From assembly GCA_017436815.1 (NCBI GenBank), contig JAFSCI010000011.1, positions 1-42,392 of the forward strand: DNA of 42,392 bases, read 5' to 3'. The notes beneath the pieces were generated by a model that saw only the letters and a list, made by a program, of their open reading frames with translations, did not search any database and was not told the DNA's origin. The stretch is from Clostridia bacterium (GTDB lineage: Bacteria; Bacillota; Clostridia; Oscillospirales; Acutalibacteraceae). Positions 15,131-24,448 of this stretch are shown here, piece after piece. Positions within the stretch are counted from its first letter, which is position 1. Every line of letters starts with the position of its first letter. A program made the position numbers and the translations under genes.

Positions 15131-16447
15131 ATGGCTGAAATTAACAAAGCCCCGCGCGGCACCTGCGATGTTTTAGGTTCCGACAGCAAAAAGTGGCAAT
15201 ACGTAGAAAAAACTATGCTTGATACCGCCGCTCTTTACGGTTTTAAAGAGGTGCGGGTACCCGTTTTTGAGCATACCGAGGTTTTTGTAAGAAGTGTTGG
15301 TGACACCACCGACGTTGTACAAAAAGAAATGTACACCTTTTTAGATAAGGGTGAGCGCTCAATAACACTTCGACCCGAATTTACCGCCGGTGTTGTTCGC
15401 TCTATGATCGAGCACGGCTGCGTGCAAGATACTCTGCCCGTTAAGGCCTGCTATATAGGCGCGTGCTACCGTTACGAAAAGCCGCAGGCAGGCAGACTCA
15501 GAGAATTCCATCAGTTTGGTGTAGAATGTCTTGGCGCTAAGGCGCCTGCCGCCGACTGTGAGGTAATTTCCCTCGCCCACCGCTTGCTCAACACTTTGGG
15601 AATAAAAAAATTATCACTCGAAATCAACTCCATCGGTTGTCCCGAGTGCAGAAAAGAATATCACAAGGCATTAAAGGAATATTTCAGCAAAAATTCCGAA
15701 AAGCTTTGCAACACCTGTCTTGACAGAATGGAGCGCAACCCCATGCGTATACTCGACTGCAAATCACCCGTTTGCTCCGAAATTGCCAAAGATGCTCCGG
15801 TTATGCTAAACTTCCTGTGTGATGAGTGTAAAGAGCATTTTGAAGGTGTAAAGGCTCATCTGAATGCTGCGGGCATTGAATATACCGTAAACCCCAAAAT
15901 TGTAAGAGGTCTTGATTACTACACCAAAACCGTATTTGAATTTGTTTCTGGTGATATCGGTGCTCAGGCAACAGTTTGCGGCGGCGGCCGATACGACGGT
16001 CTTGTATCGCAAATGGGCGGACCCGAACTTGCATCTTTGGGCTTTGGTATGGGTATTGAACGTTTGCTTATGGTTATGGAGGCGCAAAACGCTCCAATCC
16101 CCGAAGATAAGCCCTGCGACGTTTACATTGCTCCAATGGGCAACGATGCTGCAATTTATGCTACAAAGCTTTGCTCGAATTTGCGTGATGAAGGCTTTAT
16201 AGCTCTTATGGACACCTCCGAGCGTGGTCTTAAGGCTCAGATGCGCTACGCAAATAAAATAGGCGCAAAGTTCACCCTTGTTTTAGGCGATAGCGAGCTG
16301 GAAAGCAAAAAGGCAAATCTTAAAAATATGGACACGGGCGAGCAAATTGAAATTTCTTTACCCGACGGTCTTGTAAGAGCGGTTTACGAGCAAAACATTA
16401 AGGTTGCAACCGAAAACCTATTAGAACAGGTTAATAAGGAGAACTAA
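15131..16447 (+). CDS. hisS: Histidyl-tRNA synthetase
   Basis: This 438-residue class II synthetase charges tRNA-His. The N-terminus NKAPRGTCDVLGSDSKKW is typical. Motif 2 is ITLRPEFTAGVVRSM followed by CYRYEKPQAGRLREFHQFG. The histidine-A motif region reads VRGLDYYTKTVFEF, motif 3 is LGFGMGIERLLMV, and the anticodon-binding domain begins near residue 335 (CDVYIAPMGNDA). The ATG at 15131 has GGAGG ten bases upstream. It is followed after one base by aspS, so hisS-aspS form an operon, a common Firmicute arrangement. Confidence 0.96.
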   Translation: MAEINKAPRGTCDVLGSDSKKWQYVEKTMLDTAALYGFKEVRVPVFEHTEVFVRSVGDTTDVVQKEMYTFLDKGERSITLRPEFTAGVVRSMIEHGCVQDTLPVKACYIGACYRYEKPQAGRLREFHQFGVECLGAKAPAADCEVISLAHRLLNTLGIKKLSLEINSIGCPECRKEYHKALKEYFSKNSEKLCNTCLDRMERNPMRILDCKSPVCSEIAKDAPVMLNFLCDECKEHFEGVKAHLNAAGIEYTVNPKIVRGLDYYTKTVFEFVSGDIGAQATVCGGGRYDGLVSQMGGPELASLGFGMGIERLLMVMEAQNAPIPEDKPCDVYIAPMGNDAAIYATKLCSNLRDEGFIALMDTSERGLKAQMRYANKIGAKFTLVLGDSELESKKANLKNMDTGEQIEISLPDGLVRAVYEQNIKVATENLLEQVNKEN

Positions 16448-16448
16448 T

Positions 16449-18230
16449 ATGGAAATTGAAAGAATGAACGGTCTAAAGCGCACCCATTACTGCGGTACTT
16501 TATCAGATACCAACTGTAACAGCGAAGTTGTAGTTTGCGGTTGGGTACAGCGCCAAAGAGATTTAGGACAGTTAATATTTATAGATTTAAGAGACCGCAC
16601 AGGTATTGTGCAGTTGGCTTTTGATGACACCACAAGCCGTGACGTTTTCGAGAAAGCATCGGCAGTCAGAAGCGAGTACGTTTTAATTGCAAAGGGCTCT
16701 GTTCGTATGCGCTCGTCTGTTAACAAGGATATTCCTACAGGCAACATAGAAATATTTGTTACTAAGTTTTTCGTTTTAGGTGCGGCCGAGACTACCCCGT
16801 TTGAGATTATAGATAATTCTAACGCTAAGGAAGAATTAAGACTCAAATACCGCTACTTAGACCTGCGCCGTCCCTCTTTACAAAACAACATTATGCTTCG
16901 CCATAAGGTTGCAAAGGTAACGAGAGATTATTTTGATGAAAACGGCTTTATAGAAATAGAAACTCCCACCCTTATAAAATCCACACCCGAGGGCGCAAGA
17001 GACTATCTGGTTCCTTCCCGTGTGCATTCGGGCAGCTTCTTTGCTCTTCCGCAGTCACCCCAGCTTTATAAGCAGTTACTTATGCTTTCGGGCTTTGACC
17101 GCTATATGCAAATCGCACGCTGCTACCGTGACGAAGATTTGCGTGCCGACCGTCAGCCAGAATTTACACAAATCGACTTAGAAATGTCGTTTGTAGAAAT
17201 GGAAGACGTTTTCAAGATTGGCGAAGGCTACGTAAAGCGTGTATTTAAAGACGTTTTGGGCGTAGATATTACTACTCCCCTTCCTCGCCTTACCTATACC
17301 GAGGCTATGGAAAACTACGGCTCAGACAAGCCTGACACCCGTTTTGAAATGAAGATTAAGGATATTTCCGATATCGTAAGTGACTGCGGTTTCTCGGTAT
17401 TTGCCGACTGTGTTAAAAACGGCGGCACCGTCAGAGCTATTACCGCTAAAAATGCGGCAGATACTTTAACCCGTAAGGAAATTGACAAGTTAGTAGAGCA
17501 CGCAAAAGGCATTGGCGCAAAGGGCTTGGCATATATCCGTTATTTTGAGGACACTCCAAACTGCTCATTTGCAAAATTCATAACCGAAGATACTTTAAAT
17601 GCTATATTAGAGCGCACCAATGCCTCAAAGGGTGACGTAGTGTTAATTGTTGCCGACAAAAAGCGTGTTACATTACCCGTACTTGGCGCATTAAGACTAG
17701 AGGTTGCAAAGAAGCTCGATATTATCCCCAACACCTTTAACTTCCTTTGGATTACCGAATTCCCGTTCTTCGAATACGATGAAGACAGCGATTCTTACGT
17801 TGCTATGCACCACCCCTTCACTTCTCCGCTCGATGAATGTATTCAGTATTTAGATTCCGACCCCGAGAAAGTATTTGCTAAGGCTTACGACTTGGTTTTA
17901 AACGGCGTTGAGTTATCCAGCGGTTCTATTCGTATAACCGACCCTGCATTACAGCAGCGTATGTTCTCGGCTTTGGGTCTGAGCGATGAAGAGGCAGAGA
18001 CCAAATTCGGCTTCTTAACAGGCGCATTCAAATACGGCGCACCTCCTCACGGCGGTATGGGTATAGGCTTTGACCGACTCGTTATGCTAATGGCAGGCTG
18101 CGATAGTATAAGAGACGTTATTGCATTCCCCAAGGTTGCAAACTCGTCCGAGCTTATGAGCGGCGCGCCCGCTCCCGTAGATACAAAGCAGTTAGAAGAA
18201 CTCAGTATTGCAATCGTAGACAACGAATAA
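16449..18230 (+). CDS. aspS: Aspartyl-tRNA synthetase (bacterial type)
   Basis: This 593-residue class II synthetase has an N-terminal OB-fold anticodon domain (CGWVQRQRDLGQLIFIDLRDRTG), motif 2 (QSPQLYKQLLMLSGFDRYMQIARCYRDEDLRADRQPEFTQ region), the bacterial GAD insertion at about 290-420, and motif 3 GMGIGFDRLVMLMAG. Length and insertion identify the bacterial type. Whether it is discriminating or also charges tRNA-Asn cannot be told by eye. A ribosome-binding AAGGAG overlaps the hisS 3' end. A strong terminator follows. Confidence 0.96.
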   Translation: MEIERMNGLKRTHYCGTLSDTNCNSEVVVCGWVQRQRDLGQLIFIDLRDRTGIVQLAFDDTTSRDVFEKASAVRSEYVLIAKGSVRMRSSVNKDIPTGNIEIFVTKFFVLGAAETTPFEIIDNSNAKEELRLKYRYLDLRRPSLQNNIMLRHKVAKVTRDYFDENGFIEIETPTLIKSTPEGARDYLVPSRVHSGSFFALPQSPQLYKQLLMLSGFDRYMQIARCYRDEDLRADRQPEFTQIDLEMSFVEMEDVFKIGEGYVKRVFKDVLGVDITTPLPRLTYTEAMENYGSDKPDTRFEMKIKDISDIVSDCGFSVFADCVKNGGTVRAITAKNAADTLTRKEIDKLVEHAKGIGAKGLAYIRYFEDTPNCSFAKFITEDTLNAILERTNASKGDVVLIVADKKRVTLPVLGALRLEVAKKLDIIPNTFNFLWITEFPFFEYDEDSDSYVAMHHPFTSPLDECIQYLDSDPEKVFAKAYDLVLNGVELSSGSIRITDPALQQRMFSALGLSDEEAETKFGFLTGAFKYGAPPHGGMGIGFDRLVMLMAGCDSIRDVIAFPKVANSSELMSGAPAPVDTKQLEELSIAIVDNE

Positions 18231-18234
18231 TTTT

Positions 18235-18276
18235 AAAGGACTTAATCTCTACTAATAAAAGAGATTAAGTCCTTTT
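18235..18276 (+). terminator. Terminator of hisS-aspS
   Basis: AAAGGACTTAATCTC pairs perfectly with GAGATTAAGTCCTTT (15 bp), and the 3' arm ends in TTTT. The eda promoter starts five bases later. Confidence 0.9.
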
Positions 18277-18280
18277 CGTA

Positions 18281-18309
18281 TTGACTTATTGATTAAACAA
18301 TTATATAAT
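18281..18309 (+). promoter_or_regulatory. Promoter of the eda-kdgK pair
   Basis: TTGACT (18281-18286), 17-base spacer, TATAAT (18304-18309). The transcription start would be about 18316, giving a short leader that carries the RBS AGGAGG. Confidence 0.8.
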
Positions 18310-18343
18310 ATATGTTAGGAAAATTTTGCAGGAGGAATTAAAT

Positions 18344-19303
18344 ATGCATCCGGTAATTGAACAATTAAAATTAGTAGGTTTAGTACCTGTAATCAAGCTT
18401 AACGACCCCGAAAAAGCAGTGCCGTTAGCTAAAGCACTCGTAAAGGGCGGCATTCCCGTTGCCGAGGTTACCTTCCGTGCAGCAGGAGCTGACAAAGCAA
18501 TCGCAGCTATTGCCAAGGAAGTACCAGAGGTTTTAGTAGGTGCAGGCACCGTTATTACTATTGACCAGGTAAAGCAGGCAGTCAGTGCAGGCGCAAAATA
18601 CATTATCTCCCCCGGTTTCGATAAGGAAGTTGTACAGTACTGTGTAGATAACAACATTCCCATTACTCCCGGTTGTACAAACCCGAGTGAAGTAAGCATT
18701 GCTACAAAAATGGGACTTGAGGCTGTTAAGTTCTTCCCTGCCGAAGCAATGGGCGGTTTAAAGGTAATAAAATCATTAGCAGGCCCCTTCCCGAAAATGA
18801 GATTTATCCCCACAGGCGGTATTGGACCCGATAATCTTAAAGATTATTTAGCATTTGATAAAATCATTGCCTGCGGCGGCAGCTGGATGGTTCCCGAAAA
18901 GCTTATTGATAACGAAGATTGGGACGCCATTACTGCTTTAGCTAAAGAGGCAGTTTTAAATATGCTGAACATCACACTTTGCCACATTGGTATAAACTCG
19001 GCCGACAACGACACCTGCGAAGCAACTGCAAACAGCATTGCTCAGCTCACAGGCGCTCTTACAAAACCCGGCAACAGCTCTGTTTTTGTGGGCAGTCAGT
19101 TTGAGATTATGCGCAAGGTTGGCAGAGGCACAAACGGTCATATTGCACTCGGCGCATCTAACGTAGAGCGTGCAGTACGCTATTTTGAGTCGCAGGGCTT
19201 TGAGTTCGATAAAGACAGCCTTGTTTCTGATGAAAAAGGCGCTAAAGCAATATACTTTAAGGGTGAATTCGGCGGATTTGGCATTCACCTATTAAGAAAA
19301 TAA
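18344..19303 (+). CDS. eda: KDPG/KHG aldolase with an additional C-terminal domain
   Basis: Residues 1 to about 205 are a class I aldolase that splits 2-keto-3-deoxy-6-phosphogluconate into pyruvate and glyceraldehyde 3-phosphate. The conserved Glu is E41 (VAEVTFR), the Schiff-base Lys is K129 (AVKFFPAE), and the phosphate site is IPTGGI (155-160). Family members usually end near residue 210. Here about 110 more residues follow: ITLCHIGINSADND, GHIALGASNVERAVRYFES, then AIYFKGEFGGFGIHL. This pattern resembles a VOC/glyoxalase-type domain. Its job is unknown. The ATG at 18344 is chosen over a TTG at 18326 that precedes the AGGAGG RBS. kdgK follows after 28 bases, making a ketodeoxygluconate degradation unit. 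Confidence 0.88.
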   Translation: MHPVIEQLKLVGLVPVIKLNDPEKAVPLAKALVKGGIPVAEVTFRAAGADKAIAAIAKEVPEVLVGAGTVITIDQVKQAVSAGAKYIISPGFDKEVVQYCVDNNIPITPGCTNPSEVSIATKMGLEAVKFFPAEAMGGLKVIKSLAGPFPKMRFIPTGGIGPDNLKDYLAFDKIIACGGSWMVPEKLIDNEDWDAITALAKEAVLNMLNITLCHIGINSADNDTCEATANSIAQLTGALTKPGNSSVFVGSQFEIMRKVGRGTNGHIALGASNVERAVRYFESQGFEFDKDSLVSDEKGAKAIYFKGEFGGFGIHLLRK

Positions 19304-19331
19304 CGTAAATATAAATAAAGGAGATATAAAA

Positions 19332-20351
19332 ATGAAAGTTGTAACATTTGGCGAAATTATGCTACGTTTAGCTCCCGAGGGCTACTTAAAATTCTTCCAG
19401 GAGAAAAAATTCCAGGCAACATTCGGCGGCGGTGAGGCCAACGTTTCGGTATCACTCGCAAACTACGGCGTTGACTCTGTTTACGTAACAAAGCTTCCCG
19501 ATAATCCTATCGGTCAGGCTGCTATTAACTCTTTACGCTACTACGGCGTAGACACTTCTAAGATTGCCCGCGGCGGCGAGAGAATCGGTGTTTACTTTGT
19601 AGAAAAGGGTGCTTCTCAGCGTCCTTCTAAGGTTGTTTACGACCGCGCACATTCTTCTATTGCAACCGCAAAGAAGGGTGACTTTAACTGGGATGAAATT
19701 TTTGAGGGTGCCGACTGGTTCCACTTTACAGGTATTACTCCCGCTTTAGGCGACGATGCTACAGAGCTTTGCAGAGAGGCTTGTATTGCTGCTAAAAAGG
19801 CAGGCGCTACAATTTCTTGCGACTTAAACTACCGCAAAAAGCTCTGGACAAAGGAAAAAGCTAAAGAGGTTATGAGCGAGCTTATTAAGTACGTTGACGT
19901 TTGCATTGCCAACGAAGAAGATGCATCAGACGTATTTGGCATTGTTTCCTCCAACACCGACATTACAGGTGGTAAATTAAACGCCGAAGGCTACAAAGAG
20001 GTTGCAAGCGAAATTGTTAAGCGTTTTGGCTGCAAGAAGGTAGCTATTACTCTCAGAACATCTATTTCTGCTAACGACAACAAGTGGTCGGCAATGCTTT
20101 ACGATGGCGAAGAATTCAACTTTGCAAAATCGTATGACGTTCACATTGTAGACCGTGTAGGCGGTGGCGATAGCTTTGGCGGCGGACTTATTTACGCTTT
20201 AGTTAACGGTTATTCGTCTAAAGACGCTATCGAGTTTGCTACTGCAGCGTCCTGCCTTAAGCACTCTATTGAGGGTGACTACAACCTGGTTACTGTTGAT
20301 GAAGTTAAGGCGTTAGCAGGCGGCGACGGCTCGGGCAGAGTTCAAAGATAA
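19332..20351 (+). CDS. kdgK: 2-keto-3-deoxygluconate kinase (PfkB family)
   Basis: The 339-residue sugar kinase starts VVTFGEIMLRLAPEG and contains the substrate region FGGGEANVSVSLANYG, YFVEKGASQRPSKVVYDRAHS, LNYRKKLW and the catalytic anion hole VDRVGGGDSFGGGL. GGGD replaces the usual GAGD, seen in KdgK relatives. It phosphorylates 2-keto-3-deoxygluconate to KDPG, the substrate of the aldolase encoded just upstream, so the two genes form the lower branch of pectin or uronate breakdown. RBS AAAGGAG. Confidence 0.92.
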   Translation: MKVVTFGEIMLRLAPEGYLKFFQEKKFQATFGGGEANVSVSLANYGVDSVYVTKLPDNPIGQAAINSLRYYGVDTSKIARGGERIGVYFVEKGASQRPSKVVYDRAHSSIATAKKGDFNWDEIFEGADWFHFTGITPALGDDATELCREACIAAKKAGATISCDLNYRKKLWTKEKAKEVMSELIKYVDVCIANEEDASDVFGIVSSNTDITGGKLNAEGYKEVASEIVKRFGCKKVAITLRTSISANDNKWSAMLYDGEEFNFAKSYDVHIVDRVGGGDSFGGGLIYALVNGYSSKDAIEFATAASCLKHSIEGDYNLVTVDEVKALAGGDGSGRVQR

Positions 20352-20372
20352 TTTTAACCTATCTGAAACAAA

Positions 20373-21056
20373 ATGATGAAGATAGGCAAAAAAATATTCA
20401 AAAGAATTTTTTGCGTGCTGCTCTGTCTGGCTATCGTTGGTTTGACAACGCTGCTTATAGTAAACGGCAGAGTCAAGGCTGTTAGTAAAGATAAGATTAT
20501 TTCTTTAAACCATGCCGCCGAGCTTGATGATATAGACTGCATTATAGTTTTAGGTTGTCAGGTAAAGCCCGACGGAAGCTTAAGCCATATGCTGCGAGAC
20601 AGAGTTTTGACCGGTATAAAGTTATACGAAAACGGTGCTGCTCCCAAAATTTTAATGAGCGGTGACCACGGACAAAAAGAGTATAACGAGGTTGGCGCTA
20701 TGAAGCAGTACGCTTGCTCCCACGGTATTGAAAGTGAAAATATCTTTATGGACCACGCAGGTTTTTCTACCTACGAAACAATGTACCGTGCCAAAGAGGT
20801 ATTTAAGGTTAAAAAAGCCATTATTGTAACACAGCAGTACCATTTATACCGTGCTGTGTATATTGCAAACAAGCTTGGTATTGAGGCCTACGGTGTATCG
20901 GCAGACCTTAACACCTATAGGGGTCAGTCTATGCGAGATGCACGAGAAATCTTAGCGAGATTTAAAGACTTTACCACCTGCATTATAAAGCCGAAGCCTA
21001 CTTTTTTAGGTGAAGCAATACCAATTAACAGCGACGGCAATTTAACTAATGATTAA
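20373..21056 (+). CDS. SanA/YdcF-type DUF218 membrane-anchored protein
   Basis: The 227-residue product begins with a basic patch and one membrane helix (about 10-30). The DUF218 core follows: CIIVLGCQVKPDGSLSHMLRDRV, LYENGAAPKILMSGDHG, YNEVGAMKQYA, STYETMYRAKEVF and IVTQQYHLYRAVYIANKLG. SanA in E. coli affects envelope permeability to vancomycin; the biochemical activity is not settled. No clear Shine-Dalgarno precedes the two adjacent ATG codons, and a 7-bp stem (CCTATCT at 20358 / AGATAGG at 20380) encloses them, so translation may be weak or coupled to kdgK. Confidence 0.82.
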   Translation: MMKIGKKIFKRIFCVLLCLAIVGLTTLLIVNGRVKAVSKDKIISLNHAAELDDIDCIIVLGCQVKPDGSLSHMLRDRVLTGIKLYENGAAPKILMSGDHGQKEYNEVGAMKQYACSHGIESENIFMDHAGFSTYETMYRAKEVFKVKKAIIVTQQYHLYRAVYIANKLGIEAYGVSADLNTYRGQSMRDAREILARFKDFTTCIIKPKPTFLGEAIPINSDGNLTND

Positions 21057-21061
21057 ACAAA

Positions 21062-21096
21062 ACAAGAACCCGATGCAATGCATCGGGTTCTTGTTT
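21062..21096. terminator. Bidirectional terminator between sanA-like and amidohydrolase genes
   Basis: CAAGAACCCGATGCA pairs perfectly with TGCATCGGGTTCTTG. A T run follows on the plus side and an A run precedes it, so it can stop both convergent transcripts. Confidence 0.9.
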
Positions 21097-21106
21097 TATT
21101 GTTTTA

Positions 21107-21916
21107 TTATTTAATGTTAAATACCTTTTTTGCGTTGTCGGCAAGTATTATTTTATACTCATCTTGATTCAAATTCAGGCTCTTTAAATAATCGAGCTCA
21201 TACGCTGGGTCACCCAGCGGGAAATCTGAACCAAAAAGCACCTTTTCGGGTGTGTAACGATATATAATCTCTTTTGCCGTTTCGGGTTTTAAAAACTGAA
21301 AACTGGACGAACAGTCAACGTACAAATTATCGAACTTGCAAAGCTGTTTGCTTGCATCATCCCAAATCGACCAACCGCCAAGGTGAGCGCCTATTACTAT
21401 AAGGTCCTTGTAGGTCTGCAAAACAGGAATAAGTCTGTTGGGGTTTGAAAAATCGTATCGGTAGTCGCCCGTGTGCATTAAAATCGGTAAATGCTCACGC
21501 TCGCAGACCTCGTACATTTTAAGGCATCTTTCATCATCCAAGGCAAAACGCTGAATATCGGGGTGAAGCTTAATACCTTTTAGCCCTAACTCGACCGCTA
21601 AAAGTATGTCACCTTCAATATCGGTACTGTCAGGGTGCAGTGTGCCAAGACCCGTAAAAAGTCCGTTTGAAGCCTGAACCTCGTTTGCAATAAAGCGGTT
21701 TATAGACTCTACCTGCTTTGGAGTTGTTGCAACCGACTGAACAACAAAGTGGGTTATACCGCATCTGTCGCACTGTTTTTTTAAGGCCTCTTTAGTGCCG
21801 TTAAAGTGAGATTGCATATCGTAAAATTTATCGGTTGCGGCAACCGCCTTTTCGGCAATTTTTTCGGGATATATATGGCAATGCGCGTCTATTATAGGGA
21901 ACTCAAAAAATTTCAT
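21107..21916 (-). CDS. Amidohydrolase-2 family metal-dependent hydrolase
   Basis: The 269-residue TIM barrel has all expected metal ligands: DAHCHIYPE (HxH), GIKLHPD, LMHTGDY, GAHLGGW and LFGSDFPLGDP (final Asp). The amidohydrolase-2 group includes decarboxylases and hydrolases of aromatic or lactone substrates; the exact substrate is not visible. It is the last gene of the Leu T-box operon. Its ATG overlaps the stop of the TIM-barrel/acyl-CoA-synthetase gene by one base, so they are translationally coupled and likely act together. Confidence 0.82.
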   Translation of the reverse strand: MKFFEFPIIDAHCHIYPEKIAEKAVAATDKFYDMQSHFNGTKEALKKQCDRCGITHFVVQSVATTPKQVESINRFIANEVQASNGLFTGLGTLHPDSTDIEGDILLAVELGLKGIKLHPDIQRFALDDERCLKMYEVCEREHLPILMHTGDYRYDFSNPNRLIPVLQTYKDLIVIGAHLGGWSIWDDASKQLCKFDNLYVDCSSSFQFLKPETAKEIIYRYTPEKVLFGSDFPLGDPAYELDYLKSLNLNQDEYKIILADNAKKVFNIK

Positions 21917-24447
21917 TACTTATTCTCCACATTGCCTTGCGCATCCAGACCCAGCTTTTTAACGGCATCCTCGCGCATTTTGTACTTTAAAATCTTGCCT
22001 GCGGCATTCATTGGGAATGCATCTACAAAATCTATATAACGAGGCACCTTGTGTCTGGCCATATGGTCTGCAACGTACTGCTTCATTTCGTCCTCTCTCA
22101 TACTCTCGCCATCTTTTAGGATTATGCAGGCCATAATCTCTTCGCCGTAGCGTTTGTCGGGCACGCCAATAACCTGAACGTCCTTGACCTTATCGCAAGT
22201 ATAAATAAACTCTTCGATTTCCTTGGGATAAATGTTTTCACCGCCACGGATAATCATATCTTTAAGTCTGCCCGTAATGTTGTAGTTACCCTCGGGTGTT
22301 CTGCAAGCAAGGTCACCTGTATGCAACCAACCGTCTTTGTCTATAGCGGCGGCAGTAGCGGCGGGCATTTTATAATAACCCTTCATAATATTGTAGCCAC
22401 GTGCTACAAACTCGCCGTTTACACCGTCAGGACAATCCTCGCCTGTTTCGGGGTCAACAATTTTACATTCTACGTTGGCAAATGCGCTACCAACAGTTTC
22501 GGTACGAACCTCTAAGGAATCGTCAAAGCTGCTCATTGTACATCCCGGGCTTGCTTCAGTCTGACCGTAAACCGATACAATTTGACGCATATTCATATTG
22601 TCAGGCTCTGCGGCCTTTTTCATAAGATCAGCCGGACAGTTGGCGCCCGCCATAATTCCCGTGCGCATATACGAGAAATCGGTTTTTGCAAAATCTTCGT
22701 GCTGCATCATAGCAATAAACATTGTGGGAACGCCGTTAAATGCCGTAATATGCTCGTTATTTACGCAAGAAAGCGCAGGCTTTGGTGAGAAATACGGAAT
22801 CGGATACATTGTAGCGCCGTGTGTCATAGACGACGTCATAGAAAGCACCATACCAAAGCAATGGAACATGGGCACCTGAATCATCATTCTGTCGGCGGTA
22901 GATAAATCCATTCTGTCGCCTATATACTTACCGTTATTTACAACGTTGTAGTGGGTAAGCATAACACCCTTAGGAAAGCCCGTTGTACCGGAGGTATACT
23001 GCATATTGCAAACGTCATCTTTATCAACGGCGGCAGCCATACGGTGAACCTCGCTTAAAGGTACTTGCTCAGAGCGTGCGATAGCATCCTCCCAAGTCAT
23101 ACAGCCCTTTTGTGTGTAGCCTACGGTAATTACGTTGCGCAAAAACGGCAGACGGCGTGAATGAAGCGGAGAACCAACCTTTGTGCCTTCAAGCTCGGGG
23201 CAAAGCTCGGCTATAATTTTGCCGTAGTGTGTGTCCTTTGAGCCTTCGGTCATAATAAGTGTGTGGGTATCGGACTGCTTGAGCAGATACTCAATTTCGT
23301 GAATTTTATAAGCGGTATTTACCGTAACCAAAACTGCGCCGATTTTAACAGTAGCCCAGAAAGCAATATACCATTGAGGCACGTTAGATGCCCAAACGGC
23401 AACGTGACTACCTGCTTTTACGCCCATAGAAATTAAGGAGCGGGCAAAGGTATCAACGTCATCTCTGAACTGAGAATAGGTACGTGTATAATCGAGGGTT
23501 GTGTATTTAAACGCATACTGGTCGGGGAAGCACTCTACCATAGTATCGAGCACCTGCGGGAAGGTTAAATCTATAAGTAAATCCTTCTTCCACACAAATT
23601 TACCGGTATGGGTCTGGTTATAGTAAAACGTACGCTCGTTTTTAGAGGTGTCGCCAAACTGCTTCATAAAGCCTACAAACTGCGAGAAAATTATTTCCAT
23701 ATCGTCTAATTCTTCGCACCAGGCAGGGTCCCAAACAAGCGAAACAAAGCCGTCGTAATTTACCGAGCGAAGCGCCAACATATTATCGGATATAGGCAAT
23801 TCACCCTCGCCCATAAGGCAGTATTCTGCGCCGTTTTCGGTTAATACAGCATCATTAATATGAACGTGCTTAATATAAGCGCCAAGATTTTTAATAATAT
23901 CCTCTGCGCTTTCTGAGCCCTCAAAAAATGCTGCAGACATATTCCAAAGCGCTGCAAGATTATCAGATGCAAAGCGGTCTAACACGTCACGCAGTGTACT
24001 TGTTTTACAAAACAGACCGGCCGTTTCTATTAAAATAGTAATATTTTTCTCACATGCAATCGGTAATACCTGCTCAATAAAACTAATAACGTTTTGTTGT
24101 GCAGCCTTAGAGTCCTCTGCCTTTTCTGCCTTTACACGAATTGCAGGAATGTTAATGTTAGTGGCAATATTTGCACATTTAATAAATTCCTCTACCGCTG
24201 TGGCTGTACTTGAAGCTGCGCCGATATCGCAAAGAACGTCAATACACGGAATTTTTAAATTCCTCTCAAAAAGTCTTCTTGCGGTTGCAGCGGCAGTATA
24301 ATCGTGAAAAGCGCCGTCTTTGTCGGTAAAAAGGCGGTTGTTTACATTGTGCAATTCAATTCCGCCAAAGCCTAAATCGACTGCAATATCACAAAACTCA
24401 TCAAAGGAATTATTGTGCCAACCCTTTGTTGAAAACGATAATCTCAT
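21916..24447 (-). CDS. Fusion protein: sugar-isomerase-like TIM barrel + acyl-CoA synthetase (AMP-forming)
   Basis: Residues 1 to about 265 resemble the xylose-isomerase-like TIM barrel (MRLSFSTKGW, GFGGIELHN, ILIETAGLF, YIKHVHINDA, MGEGELPI). One expected metal pair is altered: ALWNMSAAFFEG stands where DxxH is usual. Residues 285-835 form a complete FadD-like ligase: P-loop YTSGTTGFPKGV (484-495), YGQTE (627-631), LHTGDLA (708-714), RGGENIYPKEIEEF (hinge region) and the catalytic lysine K818 in AAGKILKY. The ligase half activates a carboxylic acid to acyl-CoA through an acyl-adenylate. The single uninterrupted frame and absence of an internal RBS argue for a true fusion. It lies one base after the LeuA-like gene. 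Confidence 0.85.
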   Translation of the reverse strand: MRLSFSTKGWHNNSFDEFCDIAVDLGFGGIELHNVNNRLFTDKDGAFHDYTAAATARRLFERNLKIPCIDVLCDIGAASSTATAVEEFIKCANIATNINIPAIRVKAEKAEDSKAAQQNVISFIEQVLPIACEKNITILIETAGLFCKTSTLRDVLDRFASDNLAALWNMSAAFFEGSESAEDIIKNLGAYIKHVHINDAVLTENGAEYCLMGEGELPISDNMLALRSVNYDGFVSLVWDPAWCEELDDMEIIFSQFVGFMKQFGDTSKNERTFYYNQTHTGKFVWKKDLLIDLTFPQVLDTMVECFPDQYAFKYTTLDYTRTYSQFRDDVDTFARSLISMGVKAGSHVAVWASNVPQWYIAFWATVKIGAVLVTVNTAYKIHEIEYLLKQSDTHTLIMTEGSKDTHYGKIIAELCPELEGTKVGSPLHSRRLPFLRNVITVGYTQKGCMTWEDAIARSEQVPLSEVHRMAAAVDKDDVCNMQYTSGTTGFPKGVMLTHYNVVNNGKYIGDRMDLSTADRMMIQVPMFHCFGMVLSMTSSMTHGATMYPIPYFSPKPALSCVNNEHITAFNGVPTMFIAMMQHEDFAKTDFSYMRTGIMAGANCPADLMKKAAEPDNMNMRQIVSVYGQTEASPGCTMSSFDDSLEVRTETVGSAFANVECKIVDPETGEDCPDGVNGEFVARGYNIMKGYYKMPAATAAAIDKDGWLHTGDLACRTPEGNYNITGRLKDMIIRGGENIYPKEIEEFIYTCDKVKDVQVIGVPDKRYGEEIMACIILKDGESMREDEMKQYVADHMARHKVPRYIDFVDAFPMNAAGKILKYKMREDAVKKLGLDAQGNVENK

Positions 24448-24448
24448 A

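Noticed and set aside
18301..18813. 170-codon minus-strand open frame over eda
   Set aside because: Antisense to the aldolase; the composition follows codon shadows and no RBS is seen.
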